A stretch of DNA of 64,000 bases from Gordionus sp. m RMFG-2023 (GCF_954871325.1 NC_088775.1:37983561-38047560); one strand, 5' to 3'. Counted from the first letter of the stretch, positions 22,190 through 32,907 are shown. Numbers and translations are program-made. Notes: generated by a model not told the origin, from the letters alone.

Positions 22190-22539
22190 GTATTAACATT
22201 CCACCCTTTAAAAAAAATGATCTCCACTCAGGTTTTTCTTGCATGTGAATCTTATCGTCACTTCAGTCATTTGTTTCTCAATAATTTTAGCTTGTTATGC
22301 TTATCATCTAATCATTCGCTTGAACATCATCTTCATACTAGCTTGTTCATCTCGTTATTTATTATCATTTTTATCAATATTTGTAAATATATTATGATCA
22401 ATATATCTCAAATAAAATAATGATAATGGAATAAATAATTTATCAGAATCATTCATAAGAATAAGAATCATAATTTGGAATGTAGAATAATAGAATATTT
22501 GGAATTGTTTCATTTTATATAATAATTTTTTTTTATTTA

Positions 22540-23553
22540 TTATTTAATTATTTTTATTTTTAAATTTAATTTAAACACTTTTTTTACATCATAATTTCTC
22601 TTTAACTTGTTCTTTATAACAAAATTTCTCTTTCTCCTTCCATTTTCAACATACGATCTCCATATCGTACTCCTAATCTCTCTTTTAACATCACGATATT
22701 TAATCACCTTTGTTTTAATTTTCTTTTCCAAAGTTTTTTTATATTTTTTATTAATTATAAATTTTTTTATTTTATTATTTTCTTCAATTTTTATTTCATT
22801 ATTGTTTTTAATAACTATTATTTCTTCAATTGTTATCAAATGATTTATTTCTTCTAATTTATAAGAATTTATTTCTTTTTTAACATTTGGTATTAATTTA
22901 CATAATTCAATTTTATTCAAGTTTTTATTATTATGATATTTATAATTATAATTTTCATGCTTTTTATAGAAATTTTGTAAAGCAGGGTTAATAGTATTTT
23001 TGAAATCGGCGCAGAGCCTAAGTGAGCCATCGCTCTTATAAACGGGAGTAAGAGGACTAGCCCATCTAACATCTTCAACAGGTTCAATAATTTTATCGTT
23101 TATCCACTTTTGAAGTTCTTTTGTTATCAAATCAACTCTAGAATATGGTATACGCCTTGGCGGTATGATTTTCGGTGTCGCATCGTGTTTTAAATGTAAT
23201 TTGACATAGCTGTGTAGTATTGGTTTTTTGTTAAGTTTAAAATTGCATTGCTTGATTAATTCTTGTATGGTATTATCATAATCATCCTCGACAATATTCA
23301 CAAATTTATCTAGTATATTCCCAAAAATTGTTATCCAGGTCCTTCCTAACAGTGCAATCTTATCACTCTGGACTACATAAGCAGTTAAGATTTGACTTTT
23401 GTCCTCGAATTTTGCCTTGACTTTGGTAGTTCCTAATACATTTATTGTGTTTCCATCATATCCAGTTAATTTAATATCTGATTTATTTAAGATTTTTACT
23501 CCACTTTTTCGCGACATGAATCGGTAGAATACTATACATCGAGCCGGTATCAA
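22540..23553 (-). pseudogene. Protease/RT-start ORF with an unrecognised basic C-terminus
   Basis: A 337-codon stretch of the 20368-24418 element. Residues 20-90 resemble the second half of a retropepsin (IKLTGYDGNTINVLG, IALLGRTWI). Residues 110-195 are the beginning of a gypsy RT (PRRIPYSRVDLITKEL, IIEPVEDVRWASPLTPVYK, LRLCADFKNTINPAL). The sequence then passes directly into a Lys/Asn/Ile-rich C-terminus of ~140 residues ending in basic clusters (VENGRRKRNFVIKNKLKR) instead of the RT palm. The same C-terminal pattern is seen at 19998-20340. The element is a shortened, non-autonomous form. Confidence 0.75.
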
Positions 23554-23619
23554 TCTGCATCAAAATAGGCATGTCGTTTAAATATACCATGACCTTATAA
23601 GCATTTAGCTGTGTAATTA

Positions 23620-24081
23620 TTATCGGTATCCATATATGTCTAAATTGTATAAATTATATTCTTTTCTTTCTAGTTTGTCATTATCATCTTCTTTTATCTC
23701 TTCTATATTTACAGTGTTTACTTTATTTGTATATCGTGATTGATTATTGTCGTTGTTATGATATTTACAATTGCATACTTGATTTGTTCCTCGATTTCCA
23801 ATATTATGATTATCGTTATATCTTTGAATGCATCTTGAATCGTTATAATGTCTGTTATATCTGTAATTATAATCATTATTAAATCTATTATTATTATAGT
23901 CATTTTTATTATAACTAGCTCTATTATCAAATCTCGAAGAATTATTGTACGATCCTGGATAGTTTGCTCTGACGTTGTTGTTGAAGATGTCTTCGAATCT
24001 ACTCAAAAAAAGATCGCCATTGCCTGCGTATATTGGAAATTCAATATTTATATTAACATTATTATTGGGAATATGTTTCAT
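23620..24081 (-). pseudogene. Gag-like ORF of the 20368-24418 element
   Basis: A 153-codon stretch starting MKHIPNNNVNINIEFPIYAG, similar in opening to the gag at 36232 (CEFPKYIGNIDTYLTKIELI versus IEFPIYAGNGDLFLSRFEDI). It is followed by a long Asn/Tyr/Arg low-complexity region and a poor knuckle-like CNCKYHNN. The capsid core seems missing between the two, so it is probably deleted relative to the 36232 gag. Confidence 0.6.
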
Positions 24082-24132
24082 ATTTATTTATTTATTTACG
24101 ATTTCCTCGAATATGTAGCGGAGCTGCCACCA

Positions 24133-24418
24133 TAAAGTATTTTAGAATATTTGAAGTTAAGATACGAGTTTTCTAAATATAAAAATGAAACCATAAAGTT
24201 TTCTTATATAAAGATTGTTTATTTTATTTTAAATTAATAATTTAATTTTTATACAATATATTTTAAAATTTTACATTCTTCTTTAAACTAAAAAAAATCT
24301 GCTTTATATAACAATTTTCATATTAATATATCAAAATTTATATAAAAAAATCAATCTATCAATTTATATCAACAAAAAAAAACAATTTAAAGGTTAGTAT
24401 TAATCGGTCATATTAACA
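24133..24418 (-). repeat. Right (5') LTR of the 20368-24418 element
   Basis: Direct repeat of 20368-20641 plus 22198. On the minus strand it begins TGTTAAT and abuts a PBS starting TGGTGGCAGC. Confidence 0.93.
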
Positions 24419-24423
24419 TATTG

Positions 24424-25303
24424 AAAAACAAGAGTAAATTTTAAAAAGTAAAAATAATTGAAATTTAATATTTATATAAAAAAAAATCTAATTATTATGC
24501 AAAACGCTACAATTAAAGATATTTTAATAAAAAAAAGAATAAAAAAAATGATAAATTGAAATTTAATATTGATAAAAATTATTATAAAAAACGCGTAATT
24601 AAAATAAATATAAAATGATATATTATATATTATAAAAAACGCGGAACTAAAAATAAATGATATATTATGAAATCTATTGAGAAACGTAAAACGCTATTAT
24701 CTAAAACGCAATATATATAATATAAAATAAAAATAAAACGCGACCAATCATTCATTTTATTTCGATTATTCAATATTTGATTAATTTATTCTACTTCAAT
24801 TATTCTATTCAAATTCGATATTCATTAAATTAATTCTATTTCGATTACGACGTTATTCAATAATACATATATTCTAAAATTATTCAAAATCTTCGCATAT
24901 ATATTTAATAACAAATAATGATAATAATTAACAATAGGATGACAAAGTCAAATCATATGAACAACTAACCGTTTTTTAAAGATATGGAGGGAGTAAGACA
25001 AGATAAGATAGTTTACAAACAAAAATCAACTAATACTAGATATGACAATAATACCCAGTGTAGCCATAATCACGACGCAAGAGATAACAATATTAATAGA
25101 TTTAATAATAACAATTATAAAAACAATTACAAGCCTTTTAATGATTTCAAAAACCGCAACTAAAGATTTAACAACCAAAATAACTATCATTTACCAAGAC
25201 GAAACTATGAAAGATTTTATGATCAAAATAGATGGGAAACTCCTTGAACACGAATGATTTACGTCTAAAGATAACATAGGCGGGGTTCCTTTAGAGGGTG
25301 GAA
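24424..25303 (+). pseudogene. Distal interior of the 18786-25567 element
   Basis: AT-rich sequence, then from about 24985 a gag-tail segment close to 36785-37040 in the element at 35796 (shared GGAGGGAGTAAGACAAGATA and ACCAAAATAACTATCATTT words). It is followed by a polypurine tract. Nothing legible in 24424-24950. Broken. Confidence 0.55.
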
Positions 25304-25567
25304 TGTTGAACATGGATTATTATTTTATATTAATGGTTATTATATAGCACAAATTTTTACATGTTACATTCATTTAATTGATAACATTTATATTAACTTA
25401 ACTTAATAGTTTCATTTAATTGTTTAATAGATTTTTTGTATATATAAAGGATAAATTTATTATAGTTTTTGAGTTAAATTTAGTTGTAATATTTATAAAA
25501 ATAAATTTATTAAATAAAGTTTCGTAATTACTTTCTTATTTTGTTCTTATCCCTGCCAACCTTAACA
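25304..25567 (+). repeat. 3' LTR of the 18786-25567 element
   Basis: 264 bp, TGTTGAAC...CTTAACA, partner of 18786-19048; followed by the target duplication TAAGT. Confidence 0.93.
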
Positions 25568-25572
25568 TAAGT

Positions 25573-26525
25573 AAAACAAAAAGGTTATATATTTAATCAA
25601 AAATGTTATAATAAGTTATGAATAACATACATTCTACAATTATGAAGTTATAAGTAAATATACAAAATTTTCCTATCTTATGAGGTTTTATTTAAAAATT
25701 TATATTTATTTTGGGGTTATTCTAAAATTTTCCAATATTTTTATAAAATATGTTAATGATATATTTAGTAATTTTATTTATGTTATTTATTTGTATTTGT
25801 ATTTGTAATTTATAATCTAAATTTATTTGTGTTACCAAGGTGTGCTTTGTCCCTTCCATATCCCTCTTATCTTTTCTGAAACCCCAATATAATGGTATAA
25901 AATCCTAAATTATACATAAATTCAAGAATTAAAATAGTATTTAAATAAATCTCTTATTACTATTGAATGGGTACTTGCCATTTAAAGTTCTACCTTATTC
26001 CTATTGAATTGGTACTTGATGCATTTAAAGTTCTATTTACCCCTAAATATTCAAGTATATGTATAATATTAGGTGGTATTCAGAGCATTCAATGGACAGG
26101 CAAAATTTTAAAAATGTCAACTATTAATTAATTTATGAAAGTAGCATGGGACATGGTTTTTTGATCAGGCCTGGCTATGTCTGCAAAAAAATTTTCAGAC
26201 CAATCTATAACCCATATTTAAAATTCAAAAATCTTAAAGCACCTCTATTTTAAATTTTATCCAATATGATTTCCATCACATTTTTAAATTTTGATATTTC
26301 TGATACATGCTCACAGTATACATTGCAACAATTTTACCTCTTTTACTCTTAAATTTTAATATTTATATAAAATTTATTAATAAATTATATTTAATACCAT
26401 ACACACAAACTAAATAATTACCCTTTAACCCCATCACCTAGTATGGTAATAATAATAAACGATAGAATTTTAAAAATATTAGATATTAATTAATATCTAT
26501 ATAATTAATATTTTAAATTTAACTA
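25573..26525. other. AT-rich stretch without recognisable genes
   Basis: A short duplicated segment (ACCTTATTCCTATTGAATTGG-like pieces near 25950 and 25990) and, at 26150-26230, a decayed copy of the GATCAGGCCTGGC / TGCAAAAAAATTTTC repeat also seen at 17680-18300. Nothing else. Confidence 0.6.
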
Positions 26526-26529
26526 ATTC

Positions 26530-26727
26530 AAGTTGGTGCATGCGTAAAGCATACGCCTTTGAAATTTTAATATAAATATAATTAATATTTAAGATTTATT
26601 TATATTCAAGTTGGTGCATGCCGTAAAGCATATGCCTTTGAAACGGGAGGCTTGTGTTCGATTCTCGTAGAGAGCAAAAATTTAACATTACACTATATAG
26701 TCTCCTTAAATTTAAAATACATTAGGG
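26530..26727 (+). mobile_element. tRNA-like SINE fragment and repeat head
   Basis: GTTGGTGCATGCCGTAAAGC (about 26613) resembles an A box region and GTGTTCGATTCTCG (about 26656) a B box, with tRNA-like spacing. A partial copy of the A-box half lies at 26535. The acceptor and T stems do not pair, so it is a tRNA-derived sequence and not a tRNA gene. It leads into the 110-bp repeat (GCAAAAATTTAACATTACAC) that continues at 29057 beyond a hAT insertion. Confidence 0.45.
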
Positions 26728-29056
26728 CATTGGCGTACGCAGCGGGGGGGCAGGAAGACAAATCCCCCCCCCCCCCCCCCCCCCAAGCCAAAAATGCAGA
26801 TGCCGGATAAATTTTTCAAAAATATTATTGTTTATATTAAGTTGTATTTTATAATATTTAATTCATTCTTTTTCGTTTTAAATATATTTAATTACATTTA
26901 TTTATCACATTCATTTACTAAGTTATTTTATCAATTAATTTCGATTTCAAGTTTTTCTTGGAGTAATATTTGTCTATTTTCTAGTCAAATAATAATTATG
27001 GACACAAGAAATTTTTTAAACATACTGTTGATGATGAAAATCCTAGTCATCTTACAAAAAAGCAAAAAAGTACAAATAATTTTATAACATTTCATAATTA
27101 GCCTAGAAGTAAAACATAAGCTTCTTAAAAAGGTAATAAAGATACCTAAGATTAATATTTTATTTAATAACAGATTTATATTCTACCCCTCAAATTTCAC
27201 ACAAACTTTATGTGCTAATTGAAAGTTAAAATTTCAAAACGCTATTTACTAGATGGTTGTGGCTAGAATTCTCTACCGAGACAATGGAGTTTATTGCAAG
27301 TTATGAGTCCTGTTAGTTAAGTCAACAAGTACAAAGATGTTGGATAAATCTTTGACAATAAAACAAATTTATCACAAACGCGGTGAACCCATTATTTCTT
27401 CAAATTATTTGTGGGGATATGATTCCCATTTTATCACATATTGACAAAAATAGGATTAAAATAGCAAAAGAAAATAGAGATCAAGCTAACTATTGAGGCT
27501 ATACTATATTGTGGATTGCAGGGCCCAGAATTACATGGTTATTTGGATTCAGGAAGCTTGAATTTCAATAATAATTATAATGAAGGTAATTTTCGTGGTC
27601 TTGTAAAATTTCAAGCATTAGGAGATTCTGTAAACAGAATTATTTCTGAAACTCCTTGTCCAACAAGGAGAAAGACATTGCAAAAAACTTGCCCAACGAG
27701 ATGGAGTCTTTGCCATCAAAACAGCTTTTATAGAGTTAGAAGAGTTGATTATTATGCTCTTACTGAAAAATCACACCTGAAGGAGATATTTCCTCAGAAG
27801 CAAGCATATCATTGGTTTCAATACTTACTTTTTTTTCTCATTAGAATATATATTATGTATTTTTAAAAACATAACATTGACCTGATTGAAACGATTAGAA
27901 TATATTATTAGAACTCAGGGAAATTAGGGCTAATGTTAATGAAGAATTTCATATTTTATATGTTATTTTTGAGTCAAAAGCAGAGCTATATGAGATTAAC
28001 ATTTGCTCCCTCGGCTTGCAGCGAGGCAAGCTTATCGTCCTAACATTAATATAGGGTCAGTAGAAGAGTATTATAAAATAAAAGTCTTTATTCCTCTCTT
28101 ATTTATAACCCAAATAGAACGGATTTTAATTCATCCGGCAGCACTTAGCAGTCTGCAGATATTACCTTCACAAAAGCCTTACCAACCTTTCTCAGATAGT
28201 AATAGAAAAAAAATAAAATATTTATCAGATTTTTTACATGAAGATGTTAAAGTATCTTATGATGCCTTATTAGCTGAATGCCAACTATAGTATATAAAAG
28301 ATTAACTATGGTTGATATAGTCCCAAAAAATGCTATGGATGCTTTGCATCATTTCAAACATCTTTAAGATTATTTTCCCAAAGTATAATAAATTATATAT
28401 ATTAGCAACACTTCACATTAGTACTGCAACTAATGAGAGAATATTCCCTTCTTTAAGAAGAATAAGAACATACCTAAGGAGTACAACTTCTGATAATATA
28501 TTGAATGGTTTGACCTTTTTGAATATTCGTAGGCATTTGACGCCAAGCACAGATGAGATAATTGAACAATAAACCCAATCTCAATGAAGATTGGATTTTA
28601 CATATAAATTTATAATATGCTTCTTAATTATTCTATGTGCGAATTAATATTTTAATTATATTTTTTCATGAATACTTTTTAAGTTATTACATACAAAATA
28701 CAATTATTCCTAAGAAACTTGTGTAATTATTTATATTTCCAACATTTAAATTTATACTTTATATATAAATTTTAAAGGCTCAAATTTAAATTTCTATTTT
28801 GGGTCATTTATTTTATAGTGATTTCTAGCTGGTTATATTTATTTAAAATTTTATAATTCACATTTATATTATAGTTTTTCATATGCCGGTTTATATATTT
28901 ATTTTTTATAATTCACATTAATTTAAAATTCTGTATTAGAAATAGTTATTAGTCCTAAAAAAATTTATGCTTTATATTTTTAAATAACAATGATTTTATT
29001 TAAAAAAATTATAACCCCCCCCCCCCCCCCACCCCAAATTCCTGCGTACGCGCATG
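26728..29056 (+). mobile_element. hAT transposon, 2.3 kb, ZMYM1-like
   Basis: The perfect 8-bp duplication CATTAGGG (26720-26727 and 29057-29064) flanks ends CATTGGCGTACGCAG and, inverted, CATGCGCGTACGCAG (13 of 15 match). Long poly-C runs lie just inside both ends (about 26764-26784 and 29016-29031). Transposase remnants are on the plus strand. An inverted, related copy lies at 60233-62709. Confidence 0.95.
27516..28572 (+). pseudogene. hAT transposase, ZMYM1-like, broken
   Basis: Three open pieces in the expected order. 27516-27866 carries catalytic-domain sequence (LVKFQALGDSVNRIISETPC, then a KTCPTRWSLCHQN motif typical of this family). 28003-28290 carries NINIGSVEEYYKIKVFIPLL. 28330-28572 carries the dimerisation domain (NKLYILATLHISTATNERIF, SLRRIRTYLRSTTS, LNGLTFLNIRRH). 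A stop at 27864 and further frame changes between the blocks disable it. The N-terminal TTF-type zinc finger is not visible. Family members are usually 600-800 residues. Confidence 0.88.
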
Positions 29057-29228
29057 CATTAGGGAGATACGAAAACGATCGTGTTTTGATTATGGAGATA
29101 AAATTAACATTACACTATATAGCCTCCTTAAATTTAAAATACATTCGAGAGATACGAAAACGATCGTGTTATGATTATGGAGATTATATATATTAGATAG
29201 AGAGCAAAAATTTAACATTACACTATAT
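29057..29228. repeat. 110-bp repeat units (between two hAT elements)
   Basis: Units with GAGATACGAAAACGATCGTGTT, ATGGAGATTATATATATTAG and AACATTACACTATATAG words. Copies lie at 26671-26727, 29057-29228 and 30669-30730. The series is cut by the hAT elements 26728-29056 and 29229-30668. Confidence 0.8.
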
Positions 29229-30668
29229 CATAGTTGTTAAAGTATCTAGATACAAGTACTAGATACAAGTATCTAGATCCTGTATCTAGATATAAAAATG
29301 TGGTATCTGTATCTAGATATATTTTTGATTAAAATATCTGTATCTAGATATTATTTGTTTTTAGATACTTTTCAAGATACATTTTGATACTTTTATTTAA
29401 CGCTTTTTATATTATAAACAAAAATACTTGAATGCAAAATTTATTTTATTTCATATGAGCATATAATTTAAATATATATATATTAAAAAATATTAAGACT
29501 ACTATAATAAAAAATTATATATATATAAAATATTAAAATATATAAAAAAATAGATATATAAATATTCATTAAATATTATGTCAGAGTTTATCAATAAACC
29601 AGACAAATTTTGATATTACAATGCAACTTAAGAAATCTGCCATTTTTAATTTTCAATGGAATTAGTTAATTTTATTTTATTATACTTATTTTAAAAATTT
29701 ATTTTAGATAAATATTAATAGTTATGAAGAGGAAGAGAAAGGAGTAATAATCAATGAAGCATCAACAAGTTCAGACATTGTTTTCATGGCCAATTTATAG
29801 AGAATATTTTAAAATAATATCTCAAAATAAAATAAAAAATCTCTGATAGTAAAATGTTTTCCATATCTACAAAAAAATACGAAGCATTACCTCAACTTGC
29901 AACATTGTAAAACATTTAAGGGTATAGAGACTTAATGTTTACAATTGTAATTTTCAATTTTAAGAGAAAAAATCAAACACTGTTAATGTAAAAAACAATT
30001 AATACAAAGATTAGTTGATGAATTATCAAGGTCTTCAACTGATTGCAAACAAATAACCTGCAAAAAAAAACAATTAATTTATATCCTTTTTTTTCAGTAC
30101 CCCACAGCAGCAGATATGATTGTTAATAATGATTTAAATTTTGATACTCAACAAATTTTAAATAATTTTTTCGAAAATGAATGCCCAGATTTTAGTATTT
30201 TTAAAGAATATCCTGATATAAAATATTCATAAAATATAACACCACAATCCCTTCAAGTGCCCCGGTAGAAAGGTTTTTTAGTGTAGCTAAAAATGTCTTT
30301 ACGGATTAACGAGGATGCCTTAATGATTAAAATTTTAAAAATATTATATTACAATCTAATAATTATTTATTCATTTCATATATATATTATTATATTAAAC
30401 TCTAAAAACCTAAAAATTATTATTTTAATTTTGATAAATGTAATATCTAGTCAATAAAGTTTTTAGCTCATTTCATACATTTTCACAATTTTAGGTTTAT
30501 GCAAAGCTTATATAAGAGTATTAAAAAATTGTATCTGTATCTAGATACAGATTAAAAATTGTATCTGTATCAAGATAACTTTTTAGATGATGTATCTGGA
30601 TCTAGATAACTTTTTAGACTATGTATCTGTATCTAGATCTATTTAAAAAGTATCTTTTAACAACTCTG
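29229..30668 (+). mobile_element. hAT transposon, 1.4 kb, with TATCTAGATA subterminal repeats
   Basis: The perfect 8-bp duplication CACTATAT (29221-29228 and 30669-30676) flanks ends CATAGTTGTTAAAG and, inverted, CAGAGTTGTTAAAA. The first and last ~150 bases are packed with the palindromic word TATCTAGATA, likely transposase-binding sites. A plus-strand dimerisation-domain remnant lies at about 30100-30370. Confidence 0.95.
30095..30370 (+). pseudogene. hAT transposase C-terminal remnant
   Basis: The frame reads LNFDTQQILNNFFENECPDF, and after a frame change TTIPSSAPVERFFSVAKNVF and NFKNIILQSNNYLF. This is the hAT dimerisation motif (SSAPVERLFS..G.I...R..L...NFE). Two in-frame stops and frame changes are visible; upstream catalytic parts are gone. 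Confidence 0.8.
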
Positions 30669-30730
30669 CACTATATAGTCTCCTTAAATTTAAAATACAT
30701 TAGGGAGATACGAAAACGTGTTATGATTAT

Positions 30731-30890
30731 GGAGATTATATATATTAGATGGAGATTATATATATTAGATGGAGATTATATATATTAGATGGAGATTATA
30801 TATATTAGATGGAGATTATATATATTAGATGGAGATTATATATATTAGATGGAGATTATATATATTAGATGGAGATTATATATATTAGAT
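30731..30890. repeat. Minisatellite, 20-bp unit, eight copies
   Basis: GGAGATTATATATATTAGAT is repeated eight times with almost no variation. The unit is present once in the adjacent 110-bp repeat (29172), so the array grew from that sequence. It abuts the 5' truncation point of the LINE. Confidence 0.95.
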
Positions 30891-32700
30891 TCTGTATAAA
30901 AATATATATACTAAGTCTTTTCCAACTTGGTGTTGGTATACCTGGCGGCTGTAAAGCTGTTGTTCATCTAACGAGAATACACTTTGAAACCCAGCCAACC
31001 AACGAATCTTTAGTCAAAATCGACTTCAACAATGCTTATAACACTCTTTCTCGGAATTCCTTTCTGAGCTCATGGAGTATTCTCTTTCCTGGTTACACTA
31101 AATTCTTTTATTCATGCTATCAACAGCCTTCCACTCTCCAATTTTATACCTATAAAATTCCTTCGATTGAGGGCATACAACAGGGAGATCCTCTAGGTTC
31201 TTTATTTTTCTGTTTAGGGATCAATGAAATTGTTAAATCTATTAACGAGGCATGTTCATTATCATTGCATGCATGGTACATCGATGATGGAATCCTTTGT
31301 GGTCCAAACGACGAAATTAATAAAGCTGTAATGATAATCAAGGATGCAGGGCTATCCATTGGTCTATCAATCAACCATGAAAAATCAGAATTCATTCCAA
31401 TTAATTCATCTGAAAACAATTTTCATAATTTCAAACAGATTACTCTGGAGGAATTATCTCACTTGGTGGACACACAGGCATAACATCCTTCCTACAATCT
31501 ACACTCGAAACCCTTAATGAGTTGGCTGACCTATTTTCCCTTCTCCCCTCTCATAAAGCCTTTTTTTCTCCTGAAAAATTTCTTCAATATCCCAAAAATT
31601 CTTTACGCACTCCGCTCTACCCCTATTTTTAAATTTCCCACTTCCTTAGGCATTTATAAAAATGGGATTAAAGTCCTAATGAAAGTATCCTTAATCTAAA
31701 ATTCCATGAATTAGCGTGGACACAAGCCACCCTTCCTACCAAGATGGGAGGACTAGGCATCAGATCCCCTTCCGATCTTGCCTTAACTGCCTTTATATCG
31801 AGCTGTCTTTTAACCAAATATTTAGTCAATCCTAATTCCTTAAATTCTGACCTATCCATCATTGAATGGAAATCTCGATTCATTGCCGACCACCCAATTC
31901 CAGAAACGAACAAGCAGAAGGACTGGGATAAGCCCATTATTGCAAGCTGCATCGAATCTCTCCTTTCCAGTATGCAATCATTGGACCGTCCCTTATTCTC
32001 CTCTCTGCTTAATGGTTCTGGACATGAGTTTCTCGAAGCCATTCCATCCGCGAACTTAAAATTACAATTGACCCAAAATGAGCTAACTCATGCTATAGGC
32101 ATTCGTTTAAATTAGTTAGTAACCCAACCCCACATCTGTGCCGGTTGCAGTTCTGCTGTTTTAAATAATGGAAGACATAGTCTACATTGTCGTTCATGTA
32201 AAGGCCGCATCATTAGACATAACATTTGCAATTCTATAATTCTTAGAGCTCTGAGATCCGTTCAAATTCCTTCTATTCTCGAACCATCTGGTCTTTTCAG
32301 ATCTGATAAGAAACGCCCTGACGGGATCTCTCAAATTCCCTGGAAGCGAAGTCAATTCTTGGTCTAGAATTATTCTTGTATTGATCCATTGGCTCCTTCC
32401 AATCAATTCCTTAACATTCTGGAGAACAAGGAGCTTCTAAAAATTGCAAAATATTCAGAGATATCCCAAGATCACTTATTCATTCCCATCATTTCCACTA
32501 CCTTGACTACCTTTGGGAATCGTGCTCTTTCTTTCTTCAAGGAACTTGGATCGCTAATCCGCAAACTAACAGATGAACCTCGTGAAGGCTTCTTCTTAAG
32601 ACAAAGACTCGCAATAGCAATTCACAGGGCCAATTACATCAGCTTCATTGGCAGCCTCATCTCACATGATGATTAGAATATATTTTATATAATTTTAATC
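30891..32700 (+). mobile_element. LINE retrotransposon, 5'-truncated
   Basis: Coding remains of a non-LTR retrotransposon: RT from motif 2 onward, a thumb/linker region, a CCHC-type knuckle and an R2-like endonuclease-type domain, then a short AT-rich 3' region. The start of the RT and any N-terminal domains are missing; the LINE sequence joins directly to the 20-bp minisatellite. No poly-A tail or target duplication was recognised. Confidence 0.9.
30900..32676 (+). pseudogene. LINE ORF: RT and C-terminal zinc knuckle/endonuclease
   Basis: 30869-31483 carries RT motifs: QLGVGIPGGCKAVVH, SLVKIDFNNAYNTLSR (first catalytic Asp), IQQGDPLGSLFFCLGI, AWYIDDGILCG (YIDD active site) and GLSINHEKSEF. 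After a frame change, 31744-32115 is the region GGLGIRSPSDLA to LTQNELTHAIGIRLN. A stop follows, then CAGCSSAVLNNGRHSLHC (C..C..H..C) and RHNICNSIILRAL, LEPSGLFRSDKKRPDGI, the order seen in R2-type restriction-like endonucleases. In place of the usual W-D of the next motif the sequence has TAG then Asn (LV*NYSCIDPLAPS). 32389-32676 is the C-terminal end (FLRQRLAIAIHRANY). At least three interruptions; inactive. Confidence 0.88.
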
Positions 32701-32907
32701 GTGTAATGAATAATTTATTTAACATAAATTTATTTTACATATTTGGAAAAAAATATTTTGTTTTTTTTATATAATCCAAATAAACTATATATATTAAAAG
32801 AAGGAAATTAAAAAAAAAAATTTAAAATAATATATTTAGGTATGGTCGGCGAGGCTTAATAACCCATGTATGGATATGCAGTTGGATCGACAAATATCGA
32901 TTAATAA

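Larger units (their letters stand above)
20368..24418 (-). mobile_element. LTR retrotransposon, minus strand, nested
   Basis: Inserted into the 18786-25567 element with the 5-bp duplication TATTG (20363-20367 and 24419-24423). Right LTR 24133-24418; left LTR 20368-20641, continuing at 22198 after a hAT insertion. The PBS (complement of 24120-24132) adjoins the right LTR and the polypurine tract (complement of 22199-22212) adjoins the left one. Gag-like (23620-24081) and protease/RT-start (22540-23553) parts are on the minus strand; most of RT, RNase H and integrase are absent. The LTRs differ at only about six positions plus a short indel, so it is younger than its host element. Shortened and broken. 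Confidence 0.95.
18786..25567 (+). mobile_element. LTR retrotransposon, plus strand, with nested insertions
   Basis: LTRs 18786-19048 and 25304-25567 begin TGTTGAAC and end CTTAACA. The 5-bp duplication TAAGT lies at 18781-18785 and 25568-25572. A PBS (TGGTGGCAGCGG, 19049) directly follows the 5' LTR and a polypurine tract (AGAGGGTGGAA, 25293-25303) precedes the 3' LTR. The interior holds gag-like remnants on both sides of a nested minus-strand LTR element (20368-24418). No RT, RNase H or integrase is seen in its own sequence, so it is a shortened, broken copy. By eye the LTRs differ at about a dozen of 264 positions (4-5%). Confidence 0.95.

Noticed and set aside
23718-24135. Overlapping Ile-rich ORFs on both strands
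   Set aside because: They come from AAT/ATT-rich low-complexity sequence of the gag-like region.
26606-26680. A possible tRNA gene with a good B box
   Set aside because: Acceptor, anticodon and T stems do not pair and part of it is duplicated nearby; a tRNA-derived SINE fragment fits better.
30731-30890. A CRISPR-like array of 20-bp repeats
   Set aside because: Units are directly contiguous with no spacers and sit in eukaryotic transposon sequence; it is a minisatellite.
31150-31419. Minus-strand ORFs opposite the LINE reverse transcriptase (also 31668-32042 and 32194-32406)
   Set aside because: They are shadows of the plus-strand RT and C-terminal domain, whose motifs are clear.
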